Positions 35,587-46,757 of a stretch of 64,000 nt of DNA are shown here, piece by piece. The stretch's first letter is position 1, and the number at the start of each line of letters is the position of its first letter. The notes below the pieces were generated by a model. The model had not been told where the DNA came from, searched no databases, and saw only the letters and a list, made by a program, of their open reading frames with translations. Source of the stretch: Branchiostoma lanceolatum (Eukaryota; Chordata; Leptocardii; Amphioxiformes; Branchiostomatidae); NCBI RefSeq assembly GCF_035083965.1, contig NC_089726.1, forward strand, positions 17,117,501-17,181,500, in the 5' to 3' direction. The translations under genes and the position numbers were made by a program.

Positions 35587-38500
35587 ATGTTTTCCTCGTT
35601 CCGAGAGTTGGCGAAATGCAACCCTTTCTTCAGCCCGTTCCAGGCTCAGTGTGAGGGGAGGGCACCGGCGAAAGATGGCGCCCTGGTTCCAACAAGAAAT
35701 CTAGGCGCTGCTGCCGCCTCGGACGAAGGTCAGTTGTTCATCAACTGATATCCATACTGTTTCTACATTTTTTTTCGAACATGTATATATTCTGCGCGAA
35801 ATAAAGCTTTCACAATCAATCCACGGCGATTAAACAAGCAAAAATTATGTCAGTTCTTTTGGGGCATGTAGCCGCCATTACTTGCTGTGGGTCACACGTG
35901 GAAATTTTTGAGTTGGAAACGCGTCCGCCCACTTGCAATTTATAACCAGGACTTCTCCCAATATTAATAACTGGGACAATATGCATCTGTTGCCTTTCAA
36001 GTCGTTTGACATTGGTGAAAGGGTACCGGGTTCCATGCCTGGGTCACCTTTTAGCGTGCTTGACTTTGGAGGGTGACCGCCCAGTGCAACATGACCTGTC
36101 TATGGCAAAAGTCCAACAATTCAGGTCAACCCACGTGCTTTTGACCGTAAAACTTATTGCAAAGGTCACCACACTACTATGTGCAGAGAGTGCTGTAGGT
36201 ATCTCAAGCCATTTTGTAATTATGTTTCTTAAAATAGTTTTTGTGTATTAAAGATGAGGATTCCCCTGTAAGGTGTCGTCCATGACGTCAAAGACCCACT
36301 AGAAGAAGAGACCTGTCTGATCAGTAAATGAGCATAATTTGAATAAATCCCAAATTATTTTTTTCCAGACCTTAAGTTGAAGAAGTAGCCCTTTAGTTTT
36401 TTGGGGAGGGACCTAATTTTTTGTGGCATTTAAATTTGTGTGGTTTTTATAATTTTCGCGGTAGGCAGAAAATGGCGTGTTCGCGGTATTGTTCGCGTTT
36501 GAAACAATAGTGCTACAATTGCGGTGGTTTTAAGTTCGCGTTGAAAGTTCATCGCGAAAACCGTGGACTTAAAACCACCGCGAACATTTGTGCATTTACA
36601 GTATCATACTTCTACAAATGTTACAAAATGAGATAAAGACATTTCTTTCTTTCTCTCTGTTATTTAGGAGATAGCTGTGAGTTTGGGAGTGCCAAGTACT
36701 ATGCTCTGTGTGGTTTTGGAGGCATCTTGAGCTGTGGTCTCACACATACTGCCATCGTGCCCCTGGATCTGGTGAAATGCCGCATTCAGGTCAGAACAAG
36801 TCTGCAATACTGTAGCGTACAGAAATTCGCCAACTTCCCTTGCAATATGAAATATTACATTGTGTAAGCAACTTTGTTTTCCTACAAGGTGAAAACTTGA
36901 AATAGTGAAATTCTGTTCGCAGCCTTTTAGTTCTTGTGATTTCAAAGTGACATATAAGTTACATATAACTATAAGACTATAACAAGTCTAACTCTCTTAT
37001 TCAGATTTATTAATGATTTGCTAACCCTGTTAAATACACCTCTGCAGGTGGACCCAGGAAAATACAAGAACCTCATCCACGGCCTGCGACTGACGTTTAC
37101 GGAGGAGGGTGGTCGTGCCCTGGCCAAGGGCTGGGCCCCCACCTTCATCGGCTACTCTCTGCAGGGTCTGGGCAAGTTCGGATTCTATGAAGTCTTCAAA
37201 GTCTTCTATGGTGGACTTCTGGGAGAGGTAAGATTTCCAGTCATGTTCAGGCTATTTAAGCCTATTAGCTAGCAGGGCGTCAGGGTGTCTTTTGGATGCC
37301 CTACACTAAGAAAACAAGGAAATTGGACGCCCTTCTTTTGCAGAGGACACCCTGTATCCCTGGTAATTTACATACACATGCGCATTGGGCCACACACCGT
37401 TGTGAAATCACTACAGCTTGTCTCACCACTCCAGCTAGTCCACTTGTAGTGGTGTGTATTCAACAACCATTCTCCCATATGCCGGGTGCTAAACAGGGGA
37501 AGCAGTTTGCATTGTAAAGTCTTTGTTATGACGAGGATGGAAACCGCTATCTTTCAAATGCAAGGCAAACACTACACCCGTTAGGCCATTGCACCGGTTT
37601 ATGGGATACTGTAAATGCAGAAATATCTGCGGTAGTTTCATGTTTGCGGTTTTCGTGGTGACTGTTTCACCGCGAACATAAAACCACCACAAATATTTTT
37701 GTCCAATACTGTAGCAGTATTTGACTATAGCGCTGCCTCAAACTTAAATCCACCTCCATTTTCGCCTTGGCGAGAAATAAAAACCATGCGAACTTAAATG
37801 CATTTACAGTAACAGCACAGACATTTAAGTTATTTTCTGTGTCCCCAGGAATATTGCTACACGTACCGGACCTCCCTGTACCTGGCTGCCAGTGCCAGTG
37901 CAGAGTTCTTTGCTGACATCTTGCTGGCGCCATGGGAGGCCACCAAGGTGCGTATCCAGACCATGCCCGGGTTTGCCAACACCCTGAGAGAAGGCTTGCC
38001 CAAGATCTACAACGCAGAAGGAATCAACGGGTAAGTGCCGTACCCCTGTCAAAATTTCATGCTGTATTTGTCTTAGAATCCATCCTGATATTCTAACAGA
38101 ACATACTGCTTCTGAATAAACAGAACACACTGCTTCTGAATACATTAAGAGAACTCTTGCACCAGGACCCGTCCCTCCGTCCCAGGACGGAAATTTGCTT
38201 GTTGGGACGGGAAAAAATTTGACCCTGTCCGTCCCCAAAATGGGAACTTCGTGACATAAAATTGATGAAAATGCATTTTTGTAGGTTTAGATTTAACAAC
38301 AAAAATTAAAACATTGGAACAATGACTGGGACGGAAAAAAATGTACAGCCTGAGACAGCCCTGCCAGGAACTTGTAATTTGTATACCACAGTTAACTAGA
38401 TACCACTTCATTTACGATGCTGAAACATCCCTCTTGCCCCCCTCCCCCTAGGTTGTACAAGGGCCTGCCCCCACTGTGGATGAGGCAGATCCCCTACACC

Positions 38501-41500
38501 ATGATGAAGTTTGCCTGTTTCGAGAGGACGGTGGAGGCCCTGTACAAGCATGTGGTGCCCAAGCCCAGGGCTGACTGTAACAAGGCAGAGCAGTTGGTTG
38601 TCACCTTCGTTGCTGGTTACATCGGTAAGGCTTTGCCATATGAAACTTTTTGTACTGTCTAGCACTGCTTAATGACTTTTATTTGAGAGTGAGATTTATG
38701 CTATAATGTATGTAATAGATGGATCCCATAGCCCAGCCCACCTCTGTCAAATGCAAAGTTAAAACATAGAAATGCAAATTTTTGACAGACATTTAGTGAC
38801 TCTCTCATTGGTCAAAATTCTAATTTGCCATTCTCTCATTGGTTGAACTGCTAATTGTGATGGACAGTCAAGATCGGTCTATTAGAGCAGGTGCTTCAAA
38901 CCTGAATATCCCATGCAGATTAAGCTTACATCCACGTATAGATTGTTCTACCGTGGGATGTTTGTGACCTTTGTACTCTTGTATTTCCAGCCGGTGTGTT
39001 CTGCGCCATCGTGTCCCATCCTGCCGACAGCGTGGTGTCCAAGCTGAACAACGACAAGGGCAGCACGGCCATGCAGGCTGCCAAGGATCTAGGCATGAAG
39101 GGTAAGTCATTTTACCTTAGCCTATACAAAAGTTCTCTCCAGCAAGTCCAAGAAGTGTGGAAATACTGTAAAAATTATGTGACTTTAGCGGTGGTTTTAT
39201 TTCGCAGTAGGAAGGATGTTTTCATTGTGTTTTAAATTCGCAATTGAAACTATTCTGTAGTTTGGTAGTCACACTTTGGCAATGCATATACGTGATGTCG
39301 TTAAATTGTGGTGGAGAGGTCACCGCAAAGAACGCAAAGATAAAACCACTGCAAAAGTTTCAAGATTTACAGTAAATATAGTTATTGTAATCATTAACCC
39401 TAATTGATCCTTTTCATAACTATAGCTTTCACATCCTTGCATCTATTTTCTCACCATTTTACTTTTGCATTTTAACTTGTGAATGACTCTTTCGTGGCTC
39501 TTTCTTTCATTGAACATTGCTTTCTTTTTATTACCACTTTTTTCTTTGAATATTCTATTTTGACTTTCTCTTCTCTTTCACTGAACACTGTTAACTATGT
39601 TATCTCACCATTTTGCATCTGCATTTTATGAGTGACTCTTTCATTTCTCTTTCTTGCACATTGCTTGATGTTCATGACCACTTTCTTCTTTGAGTCTTCT
39701 AATGTCTATTTTGACTTTATCTCTCTCTTATTCAGCACTGTTAACATCACATTCTCATTTCATCTCATGATCAGTACCTTTTATATGGTGTCATCCACCT
39801 TGTAATTTATTATCACCCTTATCCATCAATTACTTAAACTGCACTTACATCACTTCACATTAAACTATTAATTTCTTTGAATAAGATATCAATCTTGGAA
39901 AGCCTTAAGGGTTATTCTGTGAGGGTTATGAAAAAACAAGAGTTATTTCAAGTTGATTGATTTTGCTGATTCAAAACCTGTTAAGACTAGAGTACCGTTG
40001 CGTTAGCAGCTAAGTTTTTAATACACATAAGGCTATAGAGGAGCTCTTTGAGCAGATTGGAACAGTGCAGATTGAAAAGCAGCAAGAAGTTTTTTTTTGT
40101 TTGAGTCATGTCAGGTGAGGAGAGTGTGCTTCATGTTCAGTCATGTCTGGCCTTGCTCATGTCCTGTGTACTCGTTTGGCATGGTATTATTGTAAATATT
40201 CCTAAAAATAGTCCTTTATGAAAGAATCTAATAAGGACTGCTTTGAAATGCAAGTACAGCAGCTGGAAATGTAGTTAGCAGTTGGTCAATGTAGCAACTG
40301 TTAGTGCCTTTGTGGTCAATCTTTGCTTTTAGCTTCTATACTTTGATGATACATGTACAACTGCATGCTTATTTATGATACAATGACCATTATATCAATG
40401 GCTGTCCATTGGCTCTGCTAAGTTGTTCTATTGATCAATTTAGCCAGCAGACTTACACATTGTCTGCATTTAATGGATGTCAACATGGATGATTTTTTAA
40501 ATGTCAAAGTTAGAGCTTGTAGGTCACTTTTCTTACAATCCTTAGACAATCTGTTAAAAGAATGTATGAAACCAAAGTACGACATTTTCAACAGCACTGA
40601 CAGTATGTACATATTTGCGCTAAGTATACAGCCTTCTGTTATTATTGAACATTACATTTTGGTTTCATACAATCTTTGATGCAACATTGCTCTGAGAGTT
40701 TTCTTTCTAACACTCCATCCTTTGTTTTGGCTAGGGTTGTGGAGAGGCCTGGGCGCCCGTATCATCATGATCGGTACGCTGACAGCTCTGCAGTGGTTCA
40801 TCTACGACAGTGTCAAGGTCATCTTCCGCCTGCCCCGCCCGCCGCCCCCCGAGATGCCCGAGAGCCTGAGGCTGAAGCTGGAGGCCGCCGGCAAGCTGTA
40901 GAGTACCAAACGCGGACCCGGTGTGGACTGTGAACGGGCTTCTTCTTGTCCATTCTTTGTCTTTAAGCATATTTCAACCTGTTGATGCTGTCTCATGCTG
41001 TGATTTTTAGGCTTGCAAGAAATGGTCAAGAAGAACTCTTGTTTACAGGGAGAGGAAAAAACTGACAGGTGTGAGCAAGTCTAAAGGGAAAACAAATCTC
41101 ATTTTTACCACTGGGATACCAACTTTGAAATCCTTTTTTGCAAGTATGCTGGATCAGGATTTAATTAGACTCCACATCACATTAAAGAACCTAGGAAAAA
41201 GTTGCCTGCGGCAAGTCACATTCATGTTATGACAGCTGATCTAAAGATAGCCATACCAAGTTTTAAACATCTTTCTTCCAATCCTGCTGTCTTGTTTAGA
41301 GTGAACTCCATGTACATTATGACCTTATTCAAGTCATCAATTAGACTGTCATTTTCATTCAGGGGCATTTTAGCATCAACATTAAATTTGATCAAAGTTG
41401 TAACTATAAATAAAGTCATTTTTATTGAGAGAGATGTAAAGATGGCGATATCCCCTGCCCCCTTACCAGTATTTATGAAATACGACTATGTAGGAAGGCT

Positions 41501-42480
41501 GCTCTAAAACATGTTTGTTTTGATGATGTGACAATAAAGAGATTGGACAAGTGTGTAGATGATGGCATGCTTTATTTGTCTTTAGTTTTGCAATGGTGCA
41601 TAAAGTAGTTTGAACACACAGTGTACTCTTTCAGAAGAGATATTTCTGGCAGCTGCTGATTTGCAAAATGGTAAGCTGTTATGTTAGAGGTGATGGAACG
41701 ACCGCCGCCATCGTTGGAGTACTTGTAATAGGTAGGCTACTCTGGTTAGCCTCCCGCGTAGGCCCGGGTGGCTGGCGGTTTCTATGGCTGATTTGCGCTG
41801 TATGTTTCCTGATTGCTTTATTTTTTGAGGCCAAATTTAGTTGGTTAGCCAACCTGGTATGTGCTGCACAGACAACCTGGAGCAACAAGCAATTAGAAAA
41901 CCAAAAAAAGTTTTTTGAAGGAGGCTAGCTCTAGTGCCATTTCTGGTCAGCTTCCGCATGGAACACAAAATACATCTTGGAGAGCAAGAACAAATGCACA
42001 CACATTGTTTCCTACATTCCATCAGAATCCCAAACACACCACAGTCTATATGGTAATGTTGCATATGTTTATGCAAATATTGAGCAATAGTAGCTTTTGA
42101 TCTCTTCACAGCAACAGTGGACTCCTTACAGTGCAAGTGCATTATGAAGATTGGGGATCCGGCTCGGGCAAATTGTCCCATTCACAGCACGAGAAAGGCT
42201 GCAGTGAAGCTCAACCCAAATATATCTTCCATTTCAGCCTAACCCTTTTTTGCCACCAGCATTGATTTTATTGACGTTTTGTTCATTGCGATGACATTGC
42301 GTGTACGCAGGCTTGTGGCGAGGCCTGGGCGTGCGTATCCTCATGATCGGTACCCTGACGGCGCTCCAGTGGTTCATCTACGACCTGGTTAAAGTGCAGT
42401 TCCGTCTGCCACGCCCACCGCCGCCGGAGATGCCCGAGAGTCTCAGGTTGAAGCTGGAAGCTGCTGGCAAGCTAGAGTAG
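35587..42480 (+). CDS. SLC25A3: Mitochondrial phosphate carrier, SLC25 family, with two alternative last exons
   Basis: Imports phosphate with protons across the mitochondrial inner membrane for ATP synthesis. Exons: 35587-35728, 36668-36789, 37048-37227, 37849-38030, 38452-38624, 38991-39101, then either 40735-40901 (7a) or 42311-42480 (7b). Phases join, giving 358 or 359 residues (human about 361). The three carrier repeats show the signatures [20 protein letters not shown] and [11 protein letters not shown]. The first about 45 residues form an Arg/Ser-containing N-terminal extension like the cleavable presequence of the family. Vertebrate SLC25A3 has mutually exclusive exons 3A/3B in the first repeat; here only one such exon (36668-36789) is seen, and the duplication is instead in the terminal exon. 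Confidence 0.96.
36430..36601. mobile_element. CTGTAAATGC-family MITE, 5' degenerate
   Basis: The right end GTGCATTTACAG and TA are intact and the left end is worn. It ends 66 bases before the SLC25A3 exon at 36668. Interior motifs (TTCGCGGT, ACCACCGCGAAC) match other copies. Confidence 0.7.
37261..37382. repeat. TTAGCTAGCAGGGCGTC-family repeat, copy 2
   Basis: It starts TATTAGCTAGCAGGGCGTC, 33 bases after the SLC25A3 donor at 37227, and ends in GGTAATTTACATACACATG. Confidence 0.75.
37609..37809. mobile_element. CTGTAAATGC-family MITE
   Basis: Left CTGTAAATGCAGAAATATC and right GCATTTACAG, flanked by TA on both sides. It ends 39 bases before the SLC25A3 exon at 37849. Confidence 0.85.
38718..38882. 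repeat. TAGACCGATCC-family palindromic MITE (SLC25A3 intron)
   Basis: Left ATAGATGGATCCCATAGCCC, right AGATCGGTCTATTA. The interior has CTCATTGGTTGAACTGCTAA, as in the other copies. Confidence 0.75.
39166..39372. mobile_element. CTGTAAATGC-family MITE, diverged subfamily
   Basis: Left CTGTAAAAATTATG and right GATTTACAG with TA flanks. It lies 64 bases after the SLC25A3 donor at 39101. The interior resembles the PDHB-intron copy at about 31565-31722. Confidence 0.75.
39451..39750. repeat. Diverged tandem duplication, about 150 bp, pyrimidine-rich
   Basis: Two units share TCTCACCATTTT, GAGTGACTCTTTC-like, TCTATTTTGACTTT and CACTGTTAAC in order. It lies in the SLC25A3 intron before the alternative terminal exons. 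Confidence 0.65.
40735..40901 (+). CDS. SLC25A3: SLC25A3 alternative terminal exon 7a
   Basis: This exon encodes the end of carrier repeat 3, with transmembrane helix 6 and the C-terminal tail. It starts [20 protein letters not shown] and ends EAAGKL followed by TAG. The acceptor (TTGGCTAG) and phase fit the donor at 39101. Candidate polyadenylation signals follow at 41409-41414 and 41533-41538. Relative to 7b the protein differs at four positions (A/V, I/L, S/L, I/Q) and lacks the final Glu. Confidence 0.9.
41533..41538 (+). terminator. Candidate poly(A) signal for the SLC25A3 7a transcript
   Basis: AATAAA is followed within about 20 bases by a GT-rich stretch (AAGTGTGTAGATG). A second AATAAA is at 41409-41414. 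Both lie between terminal exons 7a and 7b, as expected if 7a transcripts end there. Confidence 0.5.
42311..42480 (+). CDS. SLC25A3: SLC25A3 alternative terminal exon 7b
   Basis: A second copy of the last exon, 1.4 kb downstream of 7a, reads [20 protein letters not shown] at its start and EAAGKLE before TAG. It has its own acceptor (TGTACGCAG) in the same phase as 7a. About 21 codons differ silently from 7a and four change the residue, so the copy is not recent and both appear constrained. Because 7a ends in a stop and its own poly(A) signals, 7b would be used when 7a is skipped. Confidence 0.88.
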
Positions 42481-42750
42481 TGCATCAGACTTACAGTGCA
42501 CATGTCAATGTCAATGCCGAGGGGATGGAGTAAGGGGGGAGTTGAGGATGAAGTACAAAATGTAGTCCTTCCACTTTTATTTCATTTGAGGGTTTTATGT
42601 TCTGCTTAGAGATGTAGTATATAAGGTAGTTTTGTGCTACGATTTGATTTTAAGAATTTGCCTCTGAAATGGCATGGATACGGCACCAGAAGGTAGTGCT
42701 ACTGGCCTGACTTGGTAAAAGTATCTGAAATAATTTGAAAGGATGATATA

Positions 42751-43534
42751 GACCCCGTTCACACTCATTTTTTTCAATCGCGATTGAAGTATAATCGCGA
42801 TTGTTCAATCCGATCGCGATTGAACGCAAAGAAACTTTTGCGTTCACACTGCTTTTCGCCAAGTGGATTAAAGTACGCCGTGATCCGATCACGATTGAAG
42901 CACGATTGAAGCATGCTATCGGCGATCATCTGGTAAATGTTGTTGTTGTTGTCCTTGTTTTGTGTCTATTTTTCCGCTAGACATTGTCAATTGGTGCGGT
43001 AAATGTCCCTCTTTCGGTGACATTTCCCCAGTTTGGCCTGCACCTCCTCTCTCCCCCAGATTGCAATGAGGACCCTGGTCTCCTCATCGCGCCACCTGCC
43101 ACCAGCTGAAGTTGCTGACGGAGTTTTATTCTTCTTCTTGGGCATTGTTGACGATGAAAAGTTGTTGTTGTTGTAAGAGAGCGATCTGACGTGCGGCTTG
43201 GGTTTGTTTTCCCGCGCGATGCGAACTATGACCCCACGTACCCGCATGTATGACCTCCCACCCCCGGAACCAGCCGAAATCTCCGCCGATCGCGAAGGAA
43301 TGAATCGTAGTTGTGTTCACACTCAAAATTTGATAGGATTGGATTGGATCCGATCACGATTAATCCAATCAAACTACCTCCGGAGGTAGTTTCAATCCAA
43401 TCGCGATTGGATCGTTTTGGATCGTTCCAATCGCGATTGAGAGCGTTCACACTGAAAAAATCAATCGCGATCGGATCGATTCAATCGCGATTATACTTCA
43501 ATCGCGATTGAAAAAAATGAGTGTGAACGGGGTC
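42751..43534 (-). mobile_element. PIF/Harbinger-like DNA transposon remnant
   Basis: The element is 784 bp and begins GACCCCGTTCACACT, with the exact complement at its other end. The terminal inverted repeats run for at least 50 bases and are built from many copies of the palindrome CAATCGCGATTG. An ATA trinucleotide flanks both ends (42748-42750 and 43535-43537), consistent with a 3-bp target duplication. On the minus strand from 43145 a short frame encodes RWRDEETRVLIAIW, the start of a Myb/SANT-like domain typical of the accessory protein of Harbinger elements. No transposase is present, so it is non-autonomous. Confidence 0.75.
42987..43145 (-). pseudogene. Truncated Myb/SANT-like accessory ORF of the Harbinger element
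   Basis: Starting at 43145, a Lys/Ser-rich leader (MPKKKNKTPS) precedes GGRWRDEETRVLIAIW, KLGKCHRKRDIY and then a stop. Two tryptophans and acidic residues match the first helix and turn of a Myb/SANT-like (MADF/trihelix-type) DNA-binding domain. Only about 50 residues remain, so it is an internally deleted copy. It could be a conserved short protein, but the transposon context argues against that. Confidence 0.5.
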
Positions 43535-43983
43535 ATACTAGTAACTGTTGAAAGCAACCACATTTACTACTGATGTAATGATTGTGCACTACCGGTATTC
43601 TGAATTCCACATGATCTTAATAATCATAAGCTAACAATGTATGCTACAGCAAGCATATAAAATTAAAGATGGGAACTTTCTTTAGTTGTGTAATGAAAAG
43701 TGAATTAGAATGAAGTGGTTATTGTATTGTACATAGTGTGTATGTTGGCATATATAGAGCAGAAATAGAGCCTAGATATAGAGGGAAGTGGGTATACTGG
43801 ACTGATCATGTAGTAGTAACTACTGTTGACTGCCTACTACAGGCAGAAATAAATCATACTGATCCTGTTTATTGCCTCTTGGTCATCATTTCGTTTTCAT
43901 TTGTACAACTCAGGTTAAATACATCATAAGTTAGATCAAAAGTGGGTATTTGCCCTGGTGTGTGTATTGAGAACCAGAAATAT

Positions 43984-44297
43984 GACCTCTTTGAAACTCA
44001 GATTCAAATCGCTTTCTAAGTTGCCGGCAGAACAACCTCGCCAGTGAATTTTGGGAAGGTGTCAGCTTTTGAAAGATGTTTTCAGATTGACAATTGTGGC
44101 AGTTTGGAAATGGTACACGCTGACCGCCATGAAACCTTTCAAAAAAAGTTTCTACTACATTTCTCATGGCAGTTGGCTTGAATCATTTTTTCCAATGTGC
44201 CAAAATTGTTTTGACAGATTTAATCGTTAAGGAAAACTAGGAGGCGATTTGTCGGGTCATGGCCATGGCCGATTCGAATCTGAGTTTCAAAGAGGTC
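43984..44297. mobile_element. 314-bp TIR element (MITE)
   Basis: The left end GACCTCTTTGAAACTCAG recurs as its complement at the right end; the match extends about 28 bases (through CAAATCG / CGATTCG). No target duplication is obvious. The internal minus-strand frame has no recognised domain. No second copy was noticed in the window. Confidence 0.65.
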
Positions 44298-45113
44298 GAT
44301 CAGTTGGGTGAATTGGGGAGTTGGGACAGTTACAGTAACATTACAGCTTAGGAAGAGGAATACATAGGATGCCTCTTCAGTACCATGGCTAGTGCATTAT
44401 CTATGGCACATTCTCTTCCAATATCTCCTCTCTGTGGCATTGTTAAAGGGTTACAAATTCTAAGCCTTTGTTACAGGCGTCTAAAGCATCTAAATTGCAC
44501 GAATTTCCTGAACATGAACTTACAATAGACATAAAATTTATTACAGCTATTCTGGATTATGTCGCTAGGAGGCGTTAGTTTATCAATCACCTCTGACCTG
44601 GAAGCATTGCTAGCTAATAATGTAACCTCGTCAAGTTTCTCACGTTTTTGTGCCTGATTTCCCGGCTGTTCAATCCTCCCAGTGACCATACGACCCGTCA
44701 AGGATGAGATACACATCACAGTGAGTTAAGGTATGGTTTTTGGGTCTCTTCTGAGGTGAAATTTAGTCCCAAGTACGTTTCTTTTTGGCAAGGACGTTTG
44801 TGCACTTCCGGAAACTTCTGTGCAGCAGGGCGCATGCCCCGTTACTTCCTGTGAGAGACACCGGTATTGGGGGGGGCATCTGGCAGTTCAAGTTGGAACG
44901 TTTCAGCAAAGTCTTACGTCTCAAGATGCTTTCAAGAGTCTTAGACATTCCAATCTGACACGCTTATCATTTGTGAACGCCAGTCGACTGAAAAGACAAC
45001 ACGAAACATCACAGGTGACCTACGTTTTAATACGTATTGCAGTGAAACTCCCACATGTTGCGCAAGAATTACATTTTTTTCTGACGATCAACTGAAGAAG
45101 GAACAGTTCCACG

Positions 45114-46757
45114 ATGCCCAGGTGTCACTACGAAGTTCTCGGCGTCCAAAGAAACGCCACAGACGACGATCTAAAAAAGTCCTATAGAAAACTTGCCCTC
45201 CGATGGCACCCAGACAAGAACCCGGACAATGTAGAGGGGGCTACAGAGACTTTTCGTGAGATCCAGCAGGCGTATGATGTCCTGAGCGATCCTCAAGAGA
45301 GAGCCTGGTATGACAAACACAGAGAGGCTATCCTTAGAGGAGGGTTGGGGGAAGATTACAAAGATGACAGCGAGGACTTGATGAGGTACTTCAGCAGTGC
45401 TGCGTTCTCTGGTTATGGTGATGACCACAAGGGTTTCTATGCAGTGTACGGAGATGTCTTCAAGAAGATCGCTGAAGAAGACGCTCGTTTTGTGGAGCCG
45501 GATGGAGACGAAGAAAAGGCGCTAGAATTCGGAGTGTCAGACTCTGTGTTTGAGGAGTCCGTAAGGCCCTTCTATGCCTTTTGGCAGAGCTACTGCACTA
45601 AGAAGTCGTTTGTGTGGTTGGAAAAGTATGACACGAGGGAGGCGCCAAACCGAAGGGTGGCTCGGCTCATGGAGAAGGAGAACAAGAAATTCCGAGACAA
45701 GGGGAAGAAGGAGTACAACGAGACAGTCCGCCAGCTGGTAGCGTTTGTCAAGAAGAGAGATAAGAGGGTCCAGGCGCATAAAAAAAGGGTGGAGGAGAAG
45801 TTAGCGGAGCAGGCCAGGCTGGCTGCAGAGAGGCAGGAACGTCTGAAAAGAGAGCAAGCCAAGGAGGTGGAGGGGTATAAAGAACAGGAGTGGATGTGTG
45901 CGTCGGGTCTACAGGACGAGCTAGCTGACCTGGAGGCTCGTGTGGCACAGGAGTTCGGAGACAGCGACCAGAGCTGGGAGGAGGAAGATGAGGAGGATGG
46001 GGAGGGAGAAGAGGAGGAGGAGGAAGAAGAAGAAGAGGAGATTTATGATGATCTATACTGTGTGGCTTGTAACAAGACCTTTAAGACAGACAAAGCATTA
46101 GCCAATCACGAACAGTCCAAGAAGCACAAGGAGAAAGTCGCCATACTGAAGCAACAGATGGAAGAGGAGGAGGTAACCATGGCAACAGAGGAGGCAGATG
46201 CATCTACAGAGACTCCTGATGTTGACGTCAAAGCAGAATCAGAAGAAGAGCAGCCAGTATATGAAGAGAACATCCCGAAATCCAAACTCTCGAAAAAGCA
46301 GAAGAAAAGGAGACGGCAGCAACAGAGAGAAAACCTGACGTTTGAAGAAGACCCACTTGACCAATTGGAGGCTGACCTAGAAAATGTACACGTTGCCTCA
46401 GACAACTTCAAGGATAGTGAAGAGAACGTACCTGATGACGAGACTGTTGTACCAGAAGATTCACAGGCAAAAGACAACAGCCAAAAACCAAAGAAACTGA
46501 CAGGAAAGAAAGCCAAGGAGGCCAGGAAAGCTGCTAAAGAAGCGAAAGGAACGCCACAAAGAGACTTTACTCCCGTACCCCAACCTGCAACTGTGTGTAA
46601 TGTGTGCATGCATGAGTTCGCCACCCGTAACAAACTGTTTGATCATATCAAGTCCACGGGACATGCATTACACCTCACCTCTCAGCAGCAGCCCAGGGGG
46701 GATGGGGGTGGGGAGCAGGGGGGGAAGAAGGGGAAAAGGAAAGGAAAGAGGCAGTAG
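45114..46757 (+). CDS. DNAJC21: DnaJ homolog subfamily C member 21, intronless
   Basis: 547-residue J-domain protein orthologous to vertebrate DNAJC21 / yeast Jjj1, a co-chaperone in cytoplasmic 60S ribosome maturation. The J domain is at about residues 4-70, with HPD at 32-34 stimulating Hsp70. Next comes the conserved [18 protein letters not shown] block, a charged coiled coil (about 180-265), an acidic run of Asp/Glu (about 285-310), a C2H2 zinc finger near 314-340 (CVACNKTF...H), Lys-rich linkers and a second C2H2 finger near 492-517 (CNVCMHEF...H). The C terminus is very basic. The ATG at 45114 starts exactly at the family N terminus (CHYEVLGV). The whole frame is one exon, whereas the human gene has many. 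No frameshift or stop is seen. Confidence 0.97.
   Translation: MPRCHYEVLGVQRNATDDDLKKSYRKLALRWHPDKNPDNVEGATETFREIQQAYDVLSDPQERAWYDKHREAILRGGLGEDYKDDSEDLMRYFSSAAFSGYGDDHKGFYAVYGDVFKKIAEEDARFVEPDGDEEKALEFGVSDSVFEESVRPFYAFWQSYCTKKSFVWLEKYDTREAPNRRVARLMEKENKKFRDKGKKEYNETVRQLVAFVKKRDKRVQAHKKRVEEKLAEQARLAAERQERLKREQAKEVEGYKEQEWMCASGLQDELADLEARVAQEFGDSDQSWEEEDEEDGEGEEEEEEEEEEEIYDDLYCVACNKTFKTDKALANHEQSKKHKEKVAILKQQMEEEEVTMATEEADASTETPDVDVKAESEEEQPVYEENIPKSKLSKKQKKRRRQQQRENLTFEEDPLDQLEADLENVHVASDNFKDSEENVPDDETVVPEDSQAKDNSQKPKKLTGKKAKEARKAAKEAKGTPQRDFTPVPQPATVCNVCMHEFATRNKLFDHIKSTGHALHLTSQQQPRGDGGGEQGGKKGKRKGKRQ

Larger units (their letters stand above)
42481..45113. other. Region between SLC25A3 and DNAJC21
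   Basis: No host exon is supported. It holds the 7b 3' UTR (candidate AATAAA at 43848-43853), the Harbinger-like element at 42751-43534, a 314-bp TIR element at 43984-44297 and presumably the DNAJC21 promoter and 5' UTR near 44.8-45.1 kb. The remaining sequence shows nothing I recognise. Confidence 0.5.

Noticed and set aside
41668..41928. Hydrophobic 86-codon open frame between SLC25A3 exons 7a and 7b
   Set aside because: It has two membrane-like stretches, but no homology I recognise, no splice link to SLC25A3 and a repeat-like composition.
46106..46633. 175-codon minus-strand open frame
   Set aside because: It is antisense to the DNAJC21 coding exon; the Ser/Cys-rich composition is the reverse reading of Lys/Glu-rich codons.
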